From Aequorivita capsosiphonis DSM 23843 (lineage in GTDB: Bacteria > Bacteroidota > Bacteroidia > Flavobacteriales > Flavobacteriaceae), in contig NZ_AUBG01000012.1 in assembly GCF_000429125.1 (NCBI RefSeq), positions 1 to 64,000 of the forward strand: a stretch of 64,000 nucleotides of DNA, read 5' to 3'. Numbering within the stretch: the stretch's first letter is position 1; each line of letters opens with the position of its first letter. Below are positions 52,966-61,972 of the stretch, piece after piece. The position numbers and the translations under genes are program-made. Under the pieces are notes generated by a model. The model saw nothing but the letters and a program-made list of their open reading frames with translations, was not told where the DNA came from and did no database searches.

Positions 52966-53172
52966 ATGAAAAATTACAAAGTAGGCGATCATGTTAAATG
53001 GAACTCAGAAGCCGGGCACGTAAGCGGGAAAATTATTAAAGTACATCATTCAGATTTTAAGTATAAAGGTTATACGCATCACGCCAGTAAGGACGATCCG
53101 CAGTATGAAATAAAAAGTGATAAGTCTGATCATATTGCTGCTCATAAAGGCTCGGCACTTTCAAAAGTTTAA
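52966..53172 (+). CDS. TUDOR-like small protein (Hva1/DUF2945 family)
   Basis: This 68-residue protein matches the hypervirulence-associated TUDOR domain (PF11160): YKVGDHVKWNSEAGHVSGKIIKVHHSDF, then YTHHASKDDPQYEIKSDKSDHIAAHKGSALSKV. Members are small SH3-like barrels of unknown partner. The macro-domain gene starts 9 bp after its stop, so the two are co-transcribed. Confidence 0.85.
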   Translation: MKNYKVGDHVKWNSEAGHVSGKIIKVHHSDFKYKGYTHHASKDDPQYEIKSDKSDHIAAHKGSALSKV

Positions 53173-53181
53173 AATTGGGTA

Positions 53182-53706
53182 ATGAAACTAAAAGTAGAAA
53201 AAGGAGATATAACCACGTTTAAGATAGATGCTATTGTAAATGCTGCAAACACCTCCTTACTGGGAGGCGGTGGCGTAGATGGCGCCATTCATCGTGCAGG
53301 CGGACCAGAAATACTCAATTCGTGCAAAAAGATTGTTGCCGAACAAGGCGGTTGCAAAGTGGGGGAAGCAGTTATAACTTCAGCCGGTAAATTACCTTCA
53401 AAATATGTGATCCATACGGTTGGACCGGTTTGGAACGGTGGCACAAATGACGAAGCTCAAAAGCTCGCCAATTGTTATATAAATTCCTTAAAACTGGTTA
53501 TTGAAAACAATTGCAAGAGCATCGCTTTTCCCAACATCAGCACAGGTATTTATCATTTCCCGAAGGAAAAAGCTGCCGAAATTGCCGTTGAAACTGTAAA
53601 TGATTTTCTTCAAGATCACAAGAACATTGAGGAAGTTATCTTTGTCTGTTTTGATGATGAAAATTTCGATCTCACCAATAACGAATTGAAAAAATTAGAC
53701 CAATAA
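53182..53706 (+). CDS. Macro-domain protein, O-acetyl-ADP-ribose deacetylase type
   Basis: This 174-residue macro domain is YmdB-like: [35 protein letters not shown] contains the ADP-ribose-binding Asn and Asp. Further hallmarks are [24 protein letters not shown] and [24 protein letters not shown]. It would remove ADP-ribose or O-acetyl-ADP-ribose in the cytosol. The tudor-like gene precedes it in the same transcript, and the DUF1697 gene on the other strand ends 3 bp after it. Confidence 0.9.
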   Translation: MKLKVEKGDITTFKIDAIVNAANTSLLGGGGVDGAIHRAGGPEILNSCKKIVAEQGGCKVGEAVITSAGKLPSKYVIHTVGPVWNGGTNDEAQKLANCYINSLKLVIENNCKSIAFPNISTGIYHFPKEKAAEIAVETVNDFLQDHKNIEEVIFVCFDDENFDLTNNELKKLDQ

Positions 53707-53709
53707 AAT

Positions 53710-54246
53710 CTATTTTGCCAACTCGACAAGTTTTGCCATGGTTCGATGATTACGCGTAGTTGCCGCCACCTTTAGTTTTTTCTCAAAAAAATTATTGTTG
53801 CACTTAACTTCGTTATAGCCTTTTTCGGAAAAGAGATATACGCAATTTTCAGTTATAATAAATTCTTCATCTGGAAAGTCAAGTTTGCTAATTTCTTTGA
53901 CCAAATCTTCTGAAGGTTTTTGATTTAGCAACGTGAAGAAGGAAGCCATTTTCTTCGCTTCGGAAAACGGACAAGCAGCAAGAATTGCTTCAACTTCTGA
54001 AATTTCCTTTACGAGTACTGGTACTTCAAAACCGTAAAGTTCTTTTATTCCTTCAGAAATAATTTCCTCAAGAATCAGTGCTTTCATTTGTGGTTCAGAG
54101 GAAGAAAAAAGTACATTTCCACTCTGTATATAGGTAGTAACCTCAGCAAAACCCAAACTCTCAAAAAGTAGTTTTAGGTCAGCCATTTTCAGTATTTTAT
54201 GTCCGCCAACATTCAGGCCGCGGAGAAGCGCTATGTGGGTTTTCAT
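53710..54246 (-). CDS. DUF1697 family protein
   Basis: This 178-residue cytosolic protein has the DUF1697 (PF08002) signature: HIALLRGLNVGGHKILKMADLKLLFESLGFAEVTTYIQSGNVLFSS. The conserved end ATTRNHRTMAKLVELA is present. The function is unknown. It starts 1 bp after the stop of the RelE/ParE-like toxin gene on the same strand, so it can be read from the toxin-antitoxin transcript. Confidence 0.9.
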   Translation of the reverse strand: MKTHIALLRGLNVGGHKILKMADLKLLFESLGFAEVTTYIQSGNVLFSSSEPQMKALILEEIISEGIKELYGFEVPVLVKEISEVEAILAACPFSEAKKMASFFTLLNQKPSEDLVKEISKLDFPDEEFIITENCVYLFSEKGYNEVKCNNNFFEKKLKVAATTRNHRTMAKLVELAK

Positions 54247-54247
54247 A

Positions 54248-54517
54248 TTAATAGGATTGGCTTTGGTGTATAACCCGGTAAACTTTTATCACGTCACTCT
54301 CGATTTCATAATGTATAGAAAAACGAAAATGCTCTAAAGCAACAATGCGCACGGAATCATATCTAATCTGAAATGCTTCCGGCATTAATTTCACCACTTC
54401 TAAAGTATTAAAGATATCATCTAAGAAAGCATCACCTTTTTGAGCAAGATCATATTGGCATTTCGTTCTATAAATATCACGCTTGGCATCCTCGGAGAAG
54501 AATATTTTATCTGCCAT
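54248..54517 (-). CDS. RelE/ParE-superfamily toxin
   Basis: This 89-residue toxin candidate has the ParE-like order: helical N-terminus with FFSEDAKRDIYRTKCQYDLAQKGDAFLDDIFNTLEVVKLMPEAFQIRY, then strands VRIVALEHFRFSIHYEIESDVIKVYRVIHQSQSY. It would inhibit translation or gyrase depending on type, which cannot be told here. Its start lies inside the antitoxin gene, an 11-bp overlap that couples translation. Confidence 0.8.
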   Translation of the reverse strand: MADKIFFSEDAKRDIYRTKCQYDLAQKGDAFLDDIFNTLEVVKLMPEAFQIRYDSVRIVALEHFRFSIHYEIESDVIKVYRVIHQSQSY

Positions 54518-54752
54518 AGCTCTTCTTGATTTCTTCAGAGCTATACCATTTTAGCTTTCCCTCTGCATCACGTTTCTTTAGTATATCTATCATTGCCCTA
54601 TATTCTTCACTCGGCTCTGCTAAACGTAGTGCGGTTTCCTCCAATGACCATTCAATAAAATTTTTAAGCGAACGTTTATTTAACTTGGCTTGGACTTCTA
54701 AAATGGCTAAAGTTTTATTATCCAGCTCGATCAATTTCTTCGTCTTTTCCAT
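54507..54752 (-). CDS. Antitoxin of the RelE/ParE pair
   Basis: This 81-residue protein is the antitoxin by position and size, upstream of and overlapping the toxin. The N-terminus KKLIELDNKTLAILEVQAKLNKRSLKNFIEWSLEETAL has a ribbon-helix-helix-like pattern expected for an operator-binding domain. The C-terminal part (KKRDAEGKLKWYSSEEIKKSYG) would bind the toxin. I recognise no exact family name. Confidence 0.7.
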   Translation of the reverse strand: MEKTKKLIELDNKTLAILEVQAKLNKRSLKNFIEWSLEETALRLAEPSEEYRAMIDILKKRDAEGKLKWYSSEEIKKSYGR

Positions 54753-54827
54753 TGTATATAGATTTTATATAGTAAATATATGAAAAAATATATTTAATTC
54801 TACTATTCAGTCCCTCGTTTCAACGTA

Positions 54828-56075
54828 CTAAGAGGACAAATTTTGAGCAACAATAAAGCCGCCTGTCCACGCATTCTGGAAATTAAATCCACCGGTAATA
54901 GCATCTATATTAAGGACTTCTCCCGCAAAGTAAAGATTTTTACAGATTCTACTTTCAAAGGTTTTAAAGTTTATTTCTTTTAAATCTACACCACCAGCAG
55001 TTACGAATTCCTCCTTAAAAGTACTTTTACCATTAACCTCAAAAATCCCAGCTGTTAATTGATTTGCTAAATTTTGAAGATTTTGGCGAGTGGCTTCAGC
55101 CCAAGTAAGACGTTCATCAATTCCCGAAGTTTTTACAAGACTTTGCCACAGGCGTTTTGGCAATTCAAACTGTGCGTATTTAAAGACAGTCTGCTTTCCT
55201 TGTGATATTTTCAGATCTTTTAAAGAATCAAAAACATCGTCTTCCGAAAGATTATTCAACCAATTTACTTCAATATTGAAATGGTATTTTAAAGGCTCCA
55301 ATATCCTAGCGCCCCAAGCCGAAAGCTTTAAAATTGCTGGCCCGCTCATTCCCCAATGGGTAATTAATAGTGGAAGGCCCCTAACCCCCAAAGGGGGAAC
55401 GCCTTTTGGCAATAAAACGTTTACACTCACAACTGCAGAAATCCCAGGAAGATCCGAAATTCTTTGGTCTTTAATGTTAAAAGTAAAAAGTGACGGAACT
55501 GCAGGAATTATACTGTGCCCCAGATTTCCAAGTAATTTCCAAATCTTCGGATTACTTCCAGTAGCAACTACCAATTTTTCTGCGGAAAAAGTTTCTGTGG
55601 CTGTCTGTATTATGAAATTTTCTCTATCCGTCTGAATTTCCTTGACCGATTGATTTAAAAGAACATCAATTCCTAGACGTCGGGTTTCGGAAAGAAAACA
55701 ATCAATTATGGTTTGAGATGAATCAGAAATCGGAAACATTCTGCCATCTTCTTCAATTTTAAGTTCTACGCCTCGTTTTTCAAACCATTCAATAGTATCG
55801 CCTGTCATAAACGTGTGAAAAGGTCCTAACAATTCCCTTTCGCCACGTGGATAGTTCTGCGATAATTCCTTCGGTAGAAATTCGGCGTGGGTGACATTGC
55901 AGCGTCCACCACCAGAAATTTTAACCTTGGTGAGCACTTCTTTTCCACGTTCGAGAATTATTATTTTAGCCTTAGGATTCTTTCCTGCCTTGCCGGCAGG
56001 CAGGTCAGCAGCATTGATTGCCGTAAAAAAACCCGCAGCACCGCCGCCAATTATTATGACATCAGCTTGTTTCAA
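54828..56075 (-). CDS. HI0933-like flavoprotein carrying two in-frame repeats
   Basis: This 415-residue FAD-binding protein fits the HI0933/YhiN family, whose reaction is unknown. FAD motifs are DVIIIGGGAAGFFTAINAA at 5-23, KISGGGRCNVTHAEFLPKEL, VVATGSNPKIW, and AGEVLNIDAITGGFNFQNAWTGGFIVA at the end. Two additions look foreign: DLPAGKAG at about 24-31, right after the first Rossmann motif, and GVPPLGVRGLP at about 226-236. Both are encoded by palindromic repeats, and the frame stays open through each. The start overlaps the upstream decarboxylase gene by 4 bases. Confidence 0.85.
   Translation of the reverse strand: MKQADVIIIGGGAAGFFTAINAADLPAGKAGKNPKAKIIILERGKEVLTKVKISGGGRCNVTHAEFLPKELSQNYPRGERELLGPFHTFMTGDTIEWFEKRGVELKIEEDGRMFPISDSSQTIIDCFLSETRRLGIDVLLNQSVKEIQTDRENFIIQTATETFSAEKLVVATGSNPKIWKLLGNLGHSIIPAVPSLFTFNIKDQRISDLPGISAVVSVNVLLPKGVPPLGVRGLPLLITHWGMSGPAILKLSAWGARILEPLKYHFNIEVNWLNNLSEDDVFDSLKDLKISQGKQTVFKYAQFELPKRLWQSLVKTSGIDERLTWAEATRQNLQNLANQLTAGIFEVNGKSTFKEEFVTAGGVDLKEINFKTFESRICKNLYFAGEVLNIDAITGGFNFQNAWTGGFIVAQNLSS
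55376..55404 (-). repeat. GC-rich palindrome inside the flavoprotein gene (A)
   Basis: GGCCCCTAACCCCCAAAGG is the start of a palindromic unit of five C's, AAA and five G's. On the coding strand it gives VPPLGVRGL, parallel to PPLGAGG encoded by the ligD repeat. Confidence 0.6.
55984..56004 (-). repeat. CCTGCC palindrome inside the flavoprotein gene (B)
   Basis: CCTGCC-TTGCC-GGCAGGCAGG is a palindrome in coding sequence, giving DLPAGKAG on the coding strand. The same core is intergenic at 43742-43760. Confidence 0.65.
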
Positions 56076-57511
56076 GAGAGGGCTTTTTCTTCAGCGAAAG
56101 ATTCACAGAGTGCGATAGTTTCCTTAACATCATCCAAGGTAGTGCGTGGATTTATCAAACACATACGCAACACAACTTGTCTGTTCAAAACCGTAGTTAC
56201 CAATAAAGCCTCTTTAGAATCTACAACACTTTGGGAGATTCGTTGGTTTAATGCGTCCAGTTTCTTCTCGGTAAGCTTGTTCCCAATCGGGTTATACCTA
56301 AAGTTGATTACCGCCAAAGTAGCTGGGGAAATCACCTCCCAATTAGAGCTCTTACGGAGAAATGCTTCCGTTGCTTCGGCAAGTGATATATTATATGAAA
56401 TGGCCTTTCTGAATTCCTCCAAGCCAAAAGTCTTTATTGACATATAAAACTTCAAGGCTCTAAAGCGACGCGTCAATTCAATTCCGTGATCATAGAAGTT
56501 TATTTCTGAAGGATTGCCTTCAATATCGCGTAAATATTCAGGTTTTTCGGTGAAAGTTCCTTTTAGCCATTTGTGTTTTTTCACAAGTAGACATCCAATC
56601 TCATAGGGTTGGTAAAACCATTTGTGCGGATCGATAGTTAGCGAATCTGCTTTTTCAATTCCTTTTAAAAGTGGCTTTCCTTCTTCTGAAAGAATAGCGA
56701 AACCACCATAAGCGCCATCAATATGAAACCAAATATCTTCTTTTTTACAGATTTTTGCAATGTCTGAAAGTGGATCTACTGTTCCTGTATTTGTGGTACC
56801 GGCGGTTGCAATCAAACAAAATGGTTGCAATCCTGCCAAACGATCTTTTGCAATTGCATTTTTCAATTTATTCAATGAAAACTTAAATTCGCCGTCGGTT
56901 GGGATAATTCGAATTTGTTCTTTGCTAAATCCAAGAACGCGAATGGCTTTAATATTTGAAGAGTGCGCTTGGTCTGAAAGATAGATTATGGCTTTGCTAA
57001 AATCATCGCCACATTTCACGGTACGCGCGGTAACCAAAGCCGTTAAATTCGCCATAGAACCACCACTTGTAAAAATACCGCCTCCTTTTTTCTGTGGAAA
57101 ACCGAACATCTTTAAAAGCCAGTTCATAGCAACGATTTCCATTTCGGCCGCCGCAGGGGAAGCCTGCCAGCCACCCGAAAATATATTGAACCCAGCCGTT
57201 AAACTGTCGGCCATTGCACTAATGTAGTTACTGGGTCCAGGAACAAAAGAATAGGACTTTGGGTGTGACACAATATTACTTTTGGTCATCACCTCATCTA
57301 AAACAAAATTCAAGACTTCCTTGGCATCTGTGGGTTTTTCCGGAGCTTCCTCCAAAAAAAGTTTCTCCATTTCCTGTCTGGATCCGGAAACTACCGGGAG
57401 TTTTTCGTTTTGGGTGGAAAAATGATCCACGATAGCGTCAACCACATCGTAACCGTAGCTTTTCATCTCTTCATGACTCAATTCCAGCGTAGCGTTATTC
57501 TGAATTTTCAC
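56072..57511 (-). CDS. PLP-dependent group II decarboxylase
   Basis: This 479-residue aromatic-L-amino-acid or glutamate/tyrosine-type decarboxylase, fold type I, has the cofactor lysine in SLTIDPHKWFYQPYEIGC at about 288-305. The phosphate and ring contacts are in GGIFTSGGSMANLTAL and WFHIDGAYGG. The N-terminus (LSHEEMKSYGYDVVDAIVDHF) is typical of DDC-type enzymes. Its substrate cannot be fixed from sequence. It is co-transcribed with the HI0933-like gene through a 4-bp overlap. Confidence 0.85.
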   Translation of the reverse strand: MKIQNNATLELSHEEMKSYGYDVVDAIVDHFSTQNEKLPVVSGSRQEMEKLFLEEAPEKPTDAKEVLNFVLDEVMTKSNIVSHPKSYSFVPGPSNYISAMADSLTAGFNIFSGGWQASPAAAEMEIVAMNWLLKMFGFPQKKGGGIFTSGGSMANLTALVTARTVKCGDDFSKAIIYLSDQAHSSNIKAIRVLGFSKEQIRIIPTDGEFKFSLNKLKNAIAKDRLAGLQPFCLIATAGTTNTGTVDPLSDIAKICKKEDIWFHIDGAYGGFAILSEEGKPLLKGIEKADSLTIDPHKWFYQPYEIGCLLVKKHKWLKGTFTEKPEYLRDIEGNPSEINFYDHGIELTRRFRALKFYMSIKTFGLEEFRKAISYNISLAEATEAFLRKSSNWEVISPATLAVINFRYNPIGNKLTEKKLDALNQRISQSVVDSKEALLVTTVLNRQVVLRMCLINPRTTLDDVKETIALCESFAEEKALS

Positions 57512-57585
57512 GTTTCTTTTCTTTTAATTTTTCAAAGTGCAAAATTACGATTTTAGGAAGGGATTTACGATCTTTATTTTAATTA

Positions 57586-57616
57586 AAAATGCCTTGAAAT
57601 TAGATCAAGGCATTTT
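57586..57616. terminator. Bidirectional terminator hairpin
   Basis: A perfect 12-bp stem (AAAATGCCTTGA/TCAAGGCATTTT) surrounds a 7-nt loop. It lies 66 bp past the stop of the minus-strand T9SS cargo and before the decarboxylase start. Confidence 0.75.
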
Positions 57617-57681
57617 GAAATTAATATGTCTGGTCAAGTTCTATCTACTTGTTTTCGAATACACTCGAGCTGACCATAAGA

Positions 57682-59151
57682 TTATTCAACAATCATCTTC
57701 TTGGTCACCGTTTGTGTTTCAGTACTGAAATTCATAAAATAAACTCCGGAAGGAAGATTGATAGGAAGTATTTGTTGTCCTTCGGAAATATTTTCAGAAG
57801 AAATTAACTCTCCTTGAATTCCATAGATTTCAACTTTTTCAAAAGAAAAAATATTGTTGAAATTGATTTCGTTATTCACAGGATTTGGGTAAAAATTGAA
57901 ATTAGCAGCTGTATTTCCATCAACTCCTAAAACGCCACATAAGAAAGGATCGAAAACAACTTCTCCTAAAGTTGAATCGTCCACTATGTGAAAGATCACG
58001 TCTTCAACTTCATCGGCTGTGCTTTCTTGACCTTCAATCCAGCAGTTGTGTTTTGCTGAAATTGTATGTGCCGTGTTATTGTAAAGCGCATAGATTTCAT
58101 TATTGTTTCCATTTTCAGAAAAAATATTTTCACCCGGATTATCGACATCATCACCAAGGTTAATGCTAGCTTCACCAATAACAGTGATTCCCCAAAGGTT
58201 TCTTCGTATCTCATTTTTGTTGGCGATAACTTCATAAGGACCGCTACTGGCATTAAGTGAGATTCCACTGCCACCAATGGCAGGATTTCCCTCGGTATCA
58301 TTATCTTCAATAACATTGTTTCTAATATAGGCAAAGGCATTTGCACCCACGACGGTTATTCCGTAGCGATTTCCTGTAATAATATTATCATCTATTGCGG
58401 CTAGAATATTTCCGCCAGTAAAATTAGAAACTGCTATTCCTCCCACTCTGGTCATTGCCGGATCACCAATAATAGTGTTTCTACGGATGATCAGCGTATC
58501 TGTGGCCATGGTAGTACCCATATTTATCTGTGGCCGGTTACTATTACTTTTATTATTTCCTTCTATATAATTATTGTAGATAAATGCCGAAACTTGACGG
58601 TTTGCCGCACTACTCACAGCAGGCGTCTCGTTAAAAGTAAAAGTGTTGTTAGTTATTTGTGGCTTTCCGCGTGAAAGAGAAACCACCGAACCAGTAGATA
58701 CTCCGGAAACATTATTAGTAAGTGTAGAATTGTTTAGCGTAAAGTCTTCGTTTATAACCTTCAGGCCTCCGCCGTATTTAATGGTAGCATTTTGAATATT
58801 GACCACCGCGTTTTCTTCAAAACGGAAACCGTCGTAAGGGGCAGCTTCGTCAAGTGCCGTAATGGTTACGGCATCAGAATCTACTGTGAATGTTCCAAAA
58901 ACGGTAACCCGCAAATCGGCATCTATGGAAAGTGTAAGGTCTGTATCTATAATTATTGCATCGTTTTCAGCGATGGTCAGATTTCCCAAAAGCGAATAAT
59001 CAGTTCCAGAAACGGTAATGGTGGTTGGGCTTGCCGCCGCAATATCATCGAGCGTCCAAGTTACGCCCGTATTGGGCGTGGTGTAATCTTGCGCAAATGA
59101 AAACGCAAAGACGAAAAGAACAAAATAACTACTAAGAATAAATTTTTTCAT
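57682..59151 (-). CDS. Secreted right-handed parallel beta-helix protein with T9SS tail
   Basis: This 489-residue protein has a signal peptide (MKKFILSSYFVLFVFAFSFA). It has many pectate-lyase-like repeats from about 80 to 340 (ATIKYGGGLKVINEDFTLNNSTLTNN, IDDNIITGNRYGITVVG, IRNNVIEDNDTEG) and ends in a type A T9SS sorting domain (NFNFYPNPVNNEINFNNI, EKVEIYGIQGELIS, LPSGVYFMNFSTETQTVTKKMIVE). It is a surface or secreted protein, likely binding or acting on polysaccharide or anchoring to the cell. No catalytic motif was recognised. Confidence 0.8.
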   Translation of the reverse strand: MKKFILSSYFVLFVFAFSFAQDYTTPNTGVTWTLDDIAAASPTTITVSGTDYSLLGNLTIAENDAIIIDTDLTLSIDADLRVTVFGTFTVDSDAVTITALDEAAPYDGFRFEENAVVNIQNATIKYGGGLKVINEDFTLNNSTLTNNVSGVSTGSVVSLSRGKPQITNNTFTFNETPAVSSAANRQVSAFIYNNYIEGNNKSNSNRPQINMGTTMATDTLIIRRNTIIGDPAMTRVGGIAVSNFTGGNILAAIDDNIITGNRYGITVVGANAFAYIRNNVIEDNDTEGNPAIGGSGISLNASSGPYEVIANKNEIRRNLWGITVIGEASINLGDDVDNPGENIFSENGNNNEIYALYNNTAHTISAKHNCWIEGQESTADEVEDVIFHIVDDSTLGEVVFDPFLCGVLGVDGNTAANFNFYPNPVNNEINFNNIFSFEKVEIYGIQGELISSENISEGQQILPINLPSGVYFMNFSTETQTVTKKMIVE

Positions 59152-59247
59152 GGGTTGAATTGTTTTGAAACGTAAAAGTAAGGATAAGCCTTAATCAAAA
59201 AAAATATTTATAGGCTTTCGCATTTTGAAAAAACTTAAATTTGACGG

Positions 59248-60282
59248 ATGATTTTGCATATTCTAATAATTTTCTTCGTCGTTAGTCCATTTTTTCCGGC
59301 TACTGGCCTTCCCCATTGGTTTTTCCGTACTGCAGATTTTGTACGGCTTCAACTATTGTTTATTCAGTTTGTACTATTGGGTCTCTTTTTTTATTTGGAA
59401 AATGATTATACTATTTTCAGCTGGATTTTGCTAAGTACGCTGGTGGCTTCCATTTTATATCAGGTTTTTAAAGTATTTCCATATAGCTCACTTTTCCCCA
59501 GAAGAAGGTCTCACGATGCCAGCGACGGACATGTATCCATATTGGCAGGAAATGTTCTGCAGACTAATTCAAACTATCAAGATTTTATAAAGGAAATAAA
59601 ACGTTTTGACCCTGACTTGGTTCTGGCAATGGAAACGAACAAAGATTGGGAAAACGGTCTTGCTCAAATTGAAAATAAGTATCCCTTTACCGTAAAAGCA
59701 ACCTTAGAAAATTTTTATGGAATGCAACTTTACTCCAAAAAGAAGCTTGAAAATATAGAAGTGAGATATCAAATTGAAGATGATAAACCATCCATCTTTT
59801 TCGACTTTCCCACGGAAGGGAATCCACCAATATTTTTCTGTTGTCTCCACCCCGCTCCTCCCAGCCCCACGGAGAACGAAACTTCCAAAGAGGCAGATGC
59901 CGAACTGATGCTCACCGGAAAAAATATCAGAAATGAAGATAAACCTACCGTTGTTTGTGGCGATATGAACGATGTGGTGTGGAGTAGAACCACACGCCTA
60001 TTTAAAAAAATGACAGGGATGATTGATCCGCGGGTTGGTCGAGGCTTCTTTTCCACATTTCACGCCGATTATTTCTTTCTGCGTTTTCCGTTAGATCATC
60101 TTTTTCATACGCGCGATTTGTATGTTGGGAAAATGATTCGGTCAAAAAACTTTGGCAGCGACCATTTTGCGATGTATTATGAGATTCACCATAAGAAGAA
60201 AGTGGAAACTCCAAAAAACCCGAAACTAAACGGAGATGAAAAAGAAGAAATTGAGGAGTTGATAGAAGAAGGAAAGAATTAA
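59248..60282 (+). CDS. Endonuclease/exonuclease/phosphatase family membrane protein
   Basis: This 344-residue protein begins with about three N-terminal hydrophobic helices (1-80) that anchor it in the membrane. An EEP domain follows: ILAGNVLQTNSNYQDFIKEIKRFDPDLVLAMETNKDW carries the metal-binding Glu, followed by VVCGDMNDVVWSRTT and DHLFHTRDLYV...SKNFGSDHFAMYYEI with the His-Asp ending. The C-terminal tail is charged. A -7-like TAAATTTG lies only 4 bp before the ATG, suggesting a leaderless mRNA, though no -33 box supports it. Confidence 0.85.
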   Translation: MILHILIIFFVVSPFFPATGLPHWFFRTADFVRLQLLFIQFVLLGLFFYLENDYTIFSWILLSTLVASILYQVFKVFPYSSLFPRRRSHDASDGHVSILAGNVLQTNSNYQDFIKEIKRFDPDLVLAMETNKDWENGLAQIENKYPFTVKATLENFYGMQLYSKKKLENIEVRYQIEDDKPSIFFDFPTEGNPPIFFCCLHPAPPSPTENETSKEADAELMLTGKNIRNEDKPTVVCGDMNDVVWSRTTRLFKKMTGMIDPRVGRGFFSTFHADYFFLRFPLDHLFHTRDLYVGKMIRSKNFGSDHFAMYYEIHHKKKVETPKNPKLNGDEKEEIEELIEEGKN

Positions 60283-60502
60283 ACGAAGCTATCTTTCTAA
60301 TTATAAATAACTTCTGACTTTCTTATTTTTCTTTGAAATACCGTAAATATTCGATGAATAACTAGAACCATAGTTATGAGCTGACTGATTGAAACAAATG
60401 GGAGGCTATCTAAAACCAACCTATTTGATAAAGAACCCAAAATCAGTCTAGATAAAACCGAGAGTTTTCGTTTAATTCAAAGTTTTAGTAAATTACTAAG
60501 CT

Positions 60503-61195
60503 ATGAAAAGATATTATAAAATAATCACACTTTTATTGATTGGGTTTCTTTCCATGCAAAGTTGCAACAGCTCAAATAGAAATAATAAAATGGCAAATCA
60601 ACCCCAATCAAAATTGTTAAAGGCAGTTTCTGAAAAAGATGTTCAACTTGTTCGAGCGATTTTAAATTCAAAACCCGATTTAGAAATCCAAGATAAAAAT
60701 GGCAGAACGGCTTTAATGATTGCAGCCTATAATCACTACAACAAAATAGCAGCATTGCTGATTGCTGCGGGTGCTGATGTAAATGCGCAGGATACTATGC
60801 AAAACAGTCCGTTTTTATATGCCGGAGCCGAAGGGAATGTTGAACTTCTAAAAATGGGTCTGGAAAACGGAGCCAATTTCAATCTTTACAACCGATACGG
60901 TGGAACTGCCTTAATTCCAGCGGCTGAAAAAGGACATTTAGAGGTAGTTAAAATTCTGACTAAAATTCCTGATTACCCCATAGATCACATTAATAAACTA
61001 GGGTGGACTGCATTATTGGAGGCAGTTATTTTAAGTGTAAAAAACGAAACCCAAACCGCCATTGTCAAAACCTTGATCGACGCAGGAGCAGATGTGAATA
61101 TTGCAGATAATGACGGTGTAACCTCTCTACAACACGCAAAAGACAAAGGGCTGGATGATATTGTCTATATTTTATTAAAGTCTGGCGCTAAATAA
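60503..61195 (+). CDS. Ankyrin-repeat lipoprotein
   Basis: This 230-residue protein has a lipobox (LLIGFLSMQSC, Cys21) and about five ankyrin repeats from residue 35, such as DKNGRTALMIAAYNHYNKIAALLIAAGADVNA, YGGTALIPAAEKGHLEVVKIL and DGVTSLQHAKDKGLDDIVYILL. It is a periplasmic or outer-membrane protein-interaction module. The methyltransferase gene starts 2 bp after its stop, so the two are co-transcribed. Confidence 0.85.
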   Translation: MKRYYKIITLLLIGFLSMQSCNSSNRNNKMANQPQSKLLKAVSEKDVQLVRAILNSKPDLEIQDKNGRTALMIAAYNHYNKIAALLIAAGADVNAQDTMQNSPFLYAGAEGNVELLKMGLENGANFNLYNRYGGTALIPAAEKGHLEVVKILTKIPDYPIDHINKLGWTALLEAVILSVKNETQTAIVKTLIDAGADVNIADNDGVTSLQHAKDKGLDDIVYILLKSGAK

Positions 61196-61197
61196 AA

Positions 61198-61785
61198 ATG
61201 AATTACAAACAAACATTCAATTTATTAGGCAATGTTGACATCTACGTCATCGATCAAATTTTAAAAGGTAGTTATCAATCTGGGCAATCTATCCTTGACG
61301 CAGGCTGCGGAAGTGGACGAAATTTGAAATGGTTTTATCAAAACGATTTTTCAATTACAGGAATTGATGTTGATGCGGAAAGGATTAAATTGGCAAAAGA
61401 AATTTACCCAAATTCTTCAGGAAATTTCACTGTTGGCACTTTGGATAAAATGCCTTATACCGACGAAGCTTTTGACCACCTTCTTTGTTGCGCGGTGTTA
61501 CATTTTGCAAAAGACATTACCCATTTCACTAAGATGTTTACCGAAATATATCGCGTATTAAAACCGAGTGGGACTTTGTTGATTCGCGTGGCTTCAGATA
61601 TTGGATTGGATGGTAAAAAACCATTTGTTCAAGATGGAATAAGCAAAGAAATGGGGAACTTTTATATCACGCGTCAGCTTATTTCGGAAATTGTAGAAAG
61701 CTTTTCATTAAAGCTCCTTGAACCCATTAAAACCACTAATGTTCAAGATGTACGGGCAATGACCACCTTGGTATTTCAGAAATGA
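61198..61785 (+). CDS. Class I SAM-dependent methyltransferase
   Basis: This 195-residue methyltransferase has motif I ILDAGCGSGRNLKWF at about 32-46, motif II GIDVDAERIKLAKEIYP, the post-motif DHLLCCAVLHFAKDI and the strand LLIRVASD. Its substrate is unknown. It has no membrane segment. It follows the ankyrin gene after 2 bp. Confidence 0.85.
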   Translation: MNYKQTFNLLGNVDIYVIDQILKGSYQSGQSILDAGCGSGRNLKWFYQNDFSITGIDVDAERIKLAKEIYPNSSGNFTVGTLDKMPYTDEAFDHLLCCAVLHFAKDITHFTKMFTEIYRVLKPSGTLLIRVASDIGLDGKKPFVQDGISKEMGNFYITRQLISEIVESFSLKLLEPIKTTNVQDVRAMTTLVFQK

Positions 61786-61972
61786 TGTAAATAAAAACTT
61801 GATTAAATACCTACTATAAATTGAGTCTCAAATGAACAGTGAGATGTTATCACATTTCGATAATTACTGTTTATTTTTATTAAAGAACGCTGATAGAAAA
61901 TCTAATCTTAATTAACCATAGCAATGAAAAATATTGTTAGACATTCATTAATACAGGGAATGCGAACTGAAG

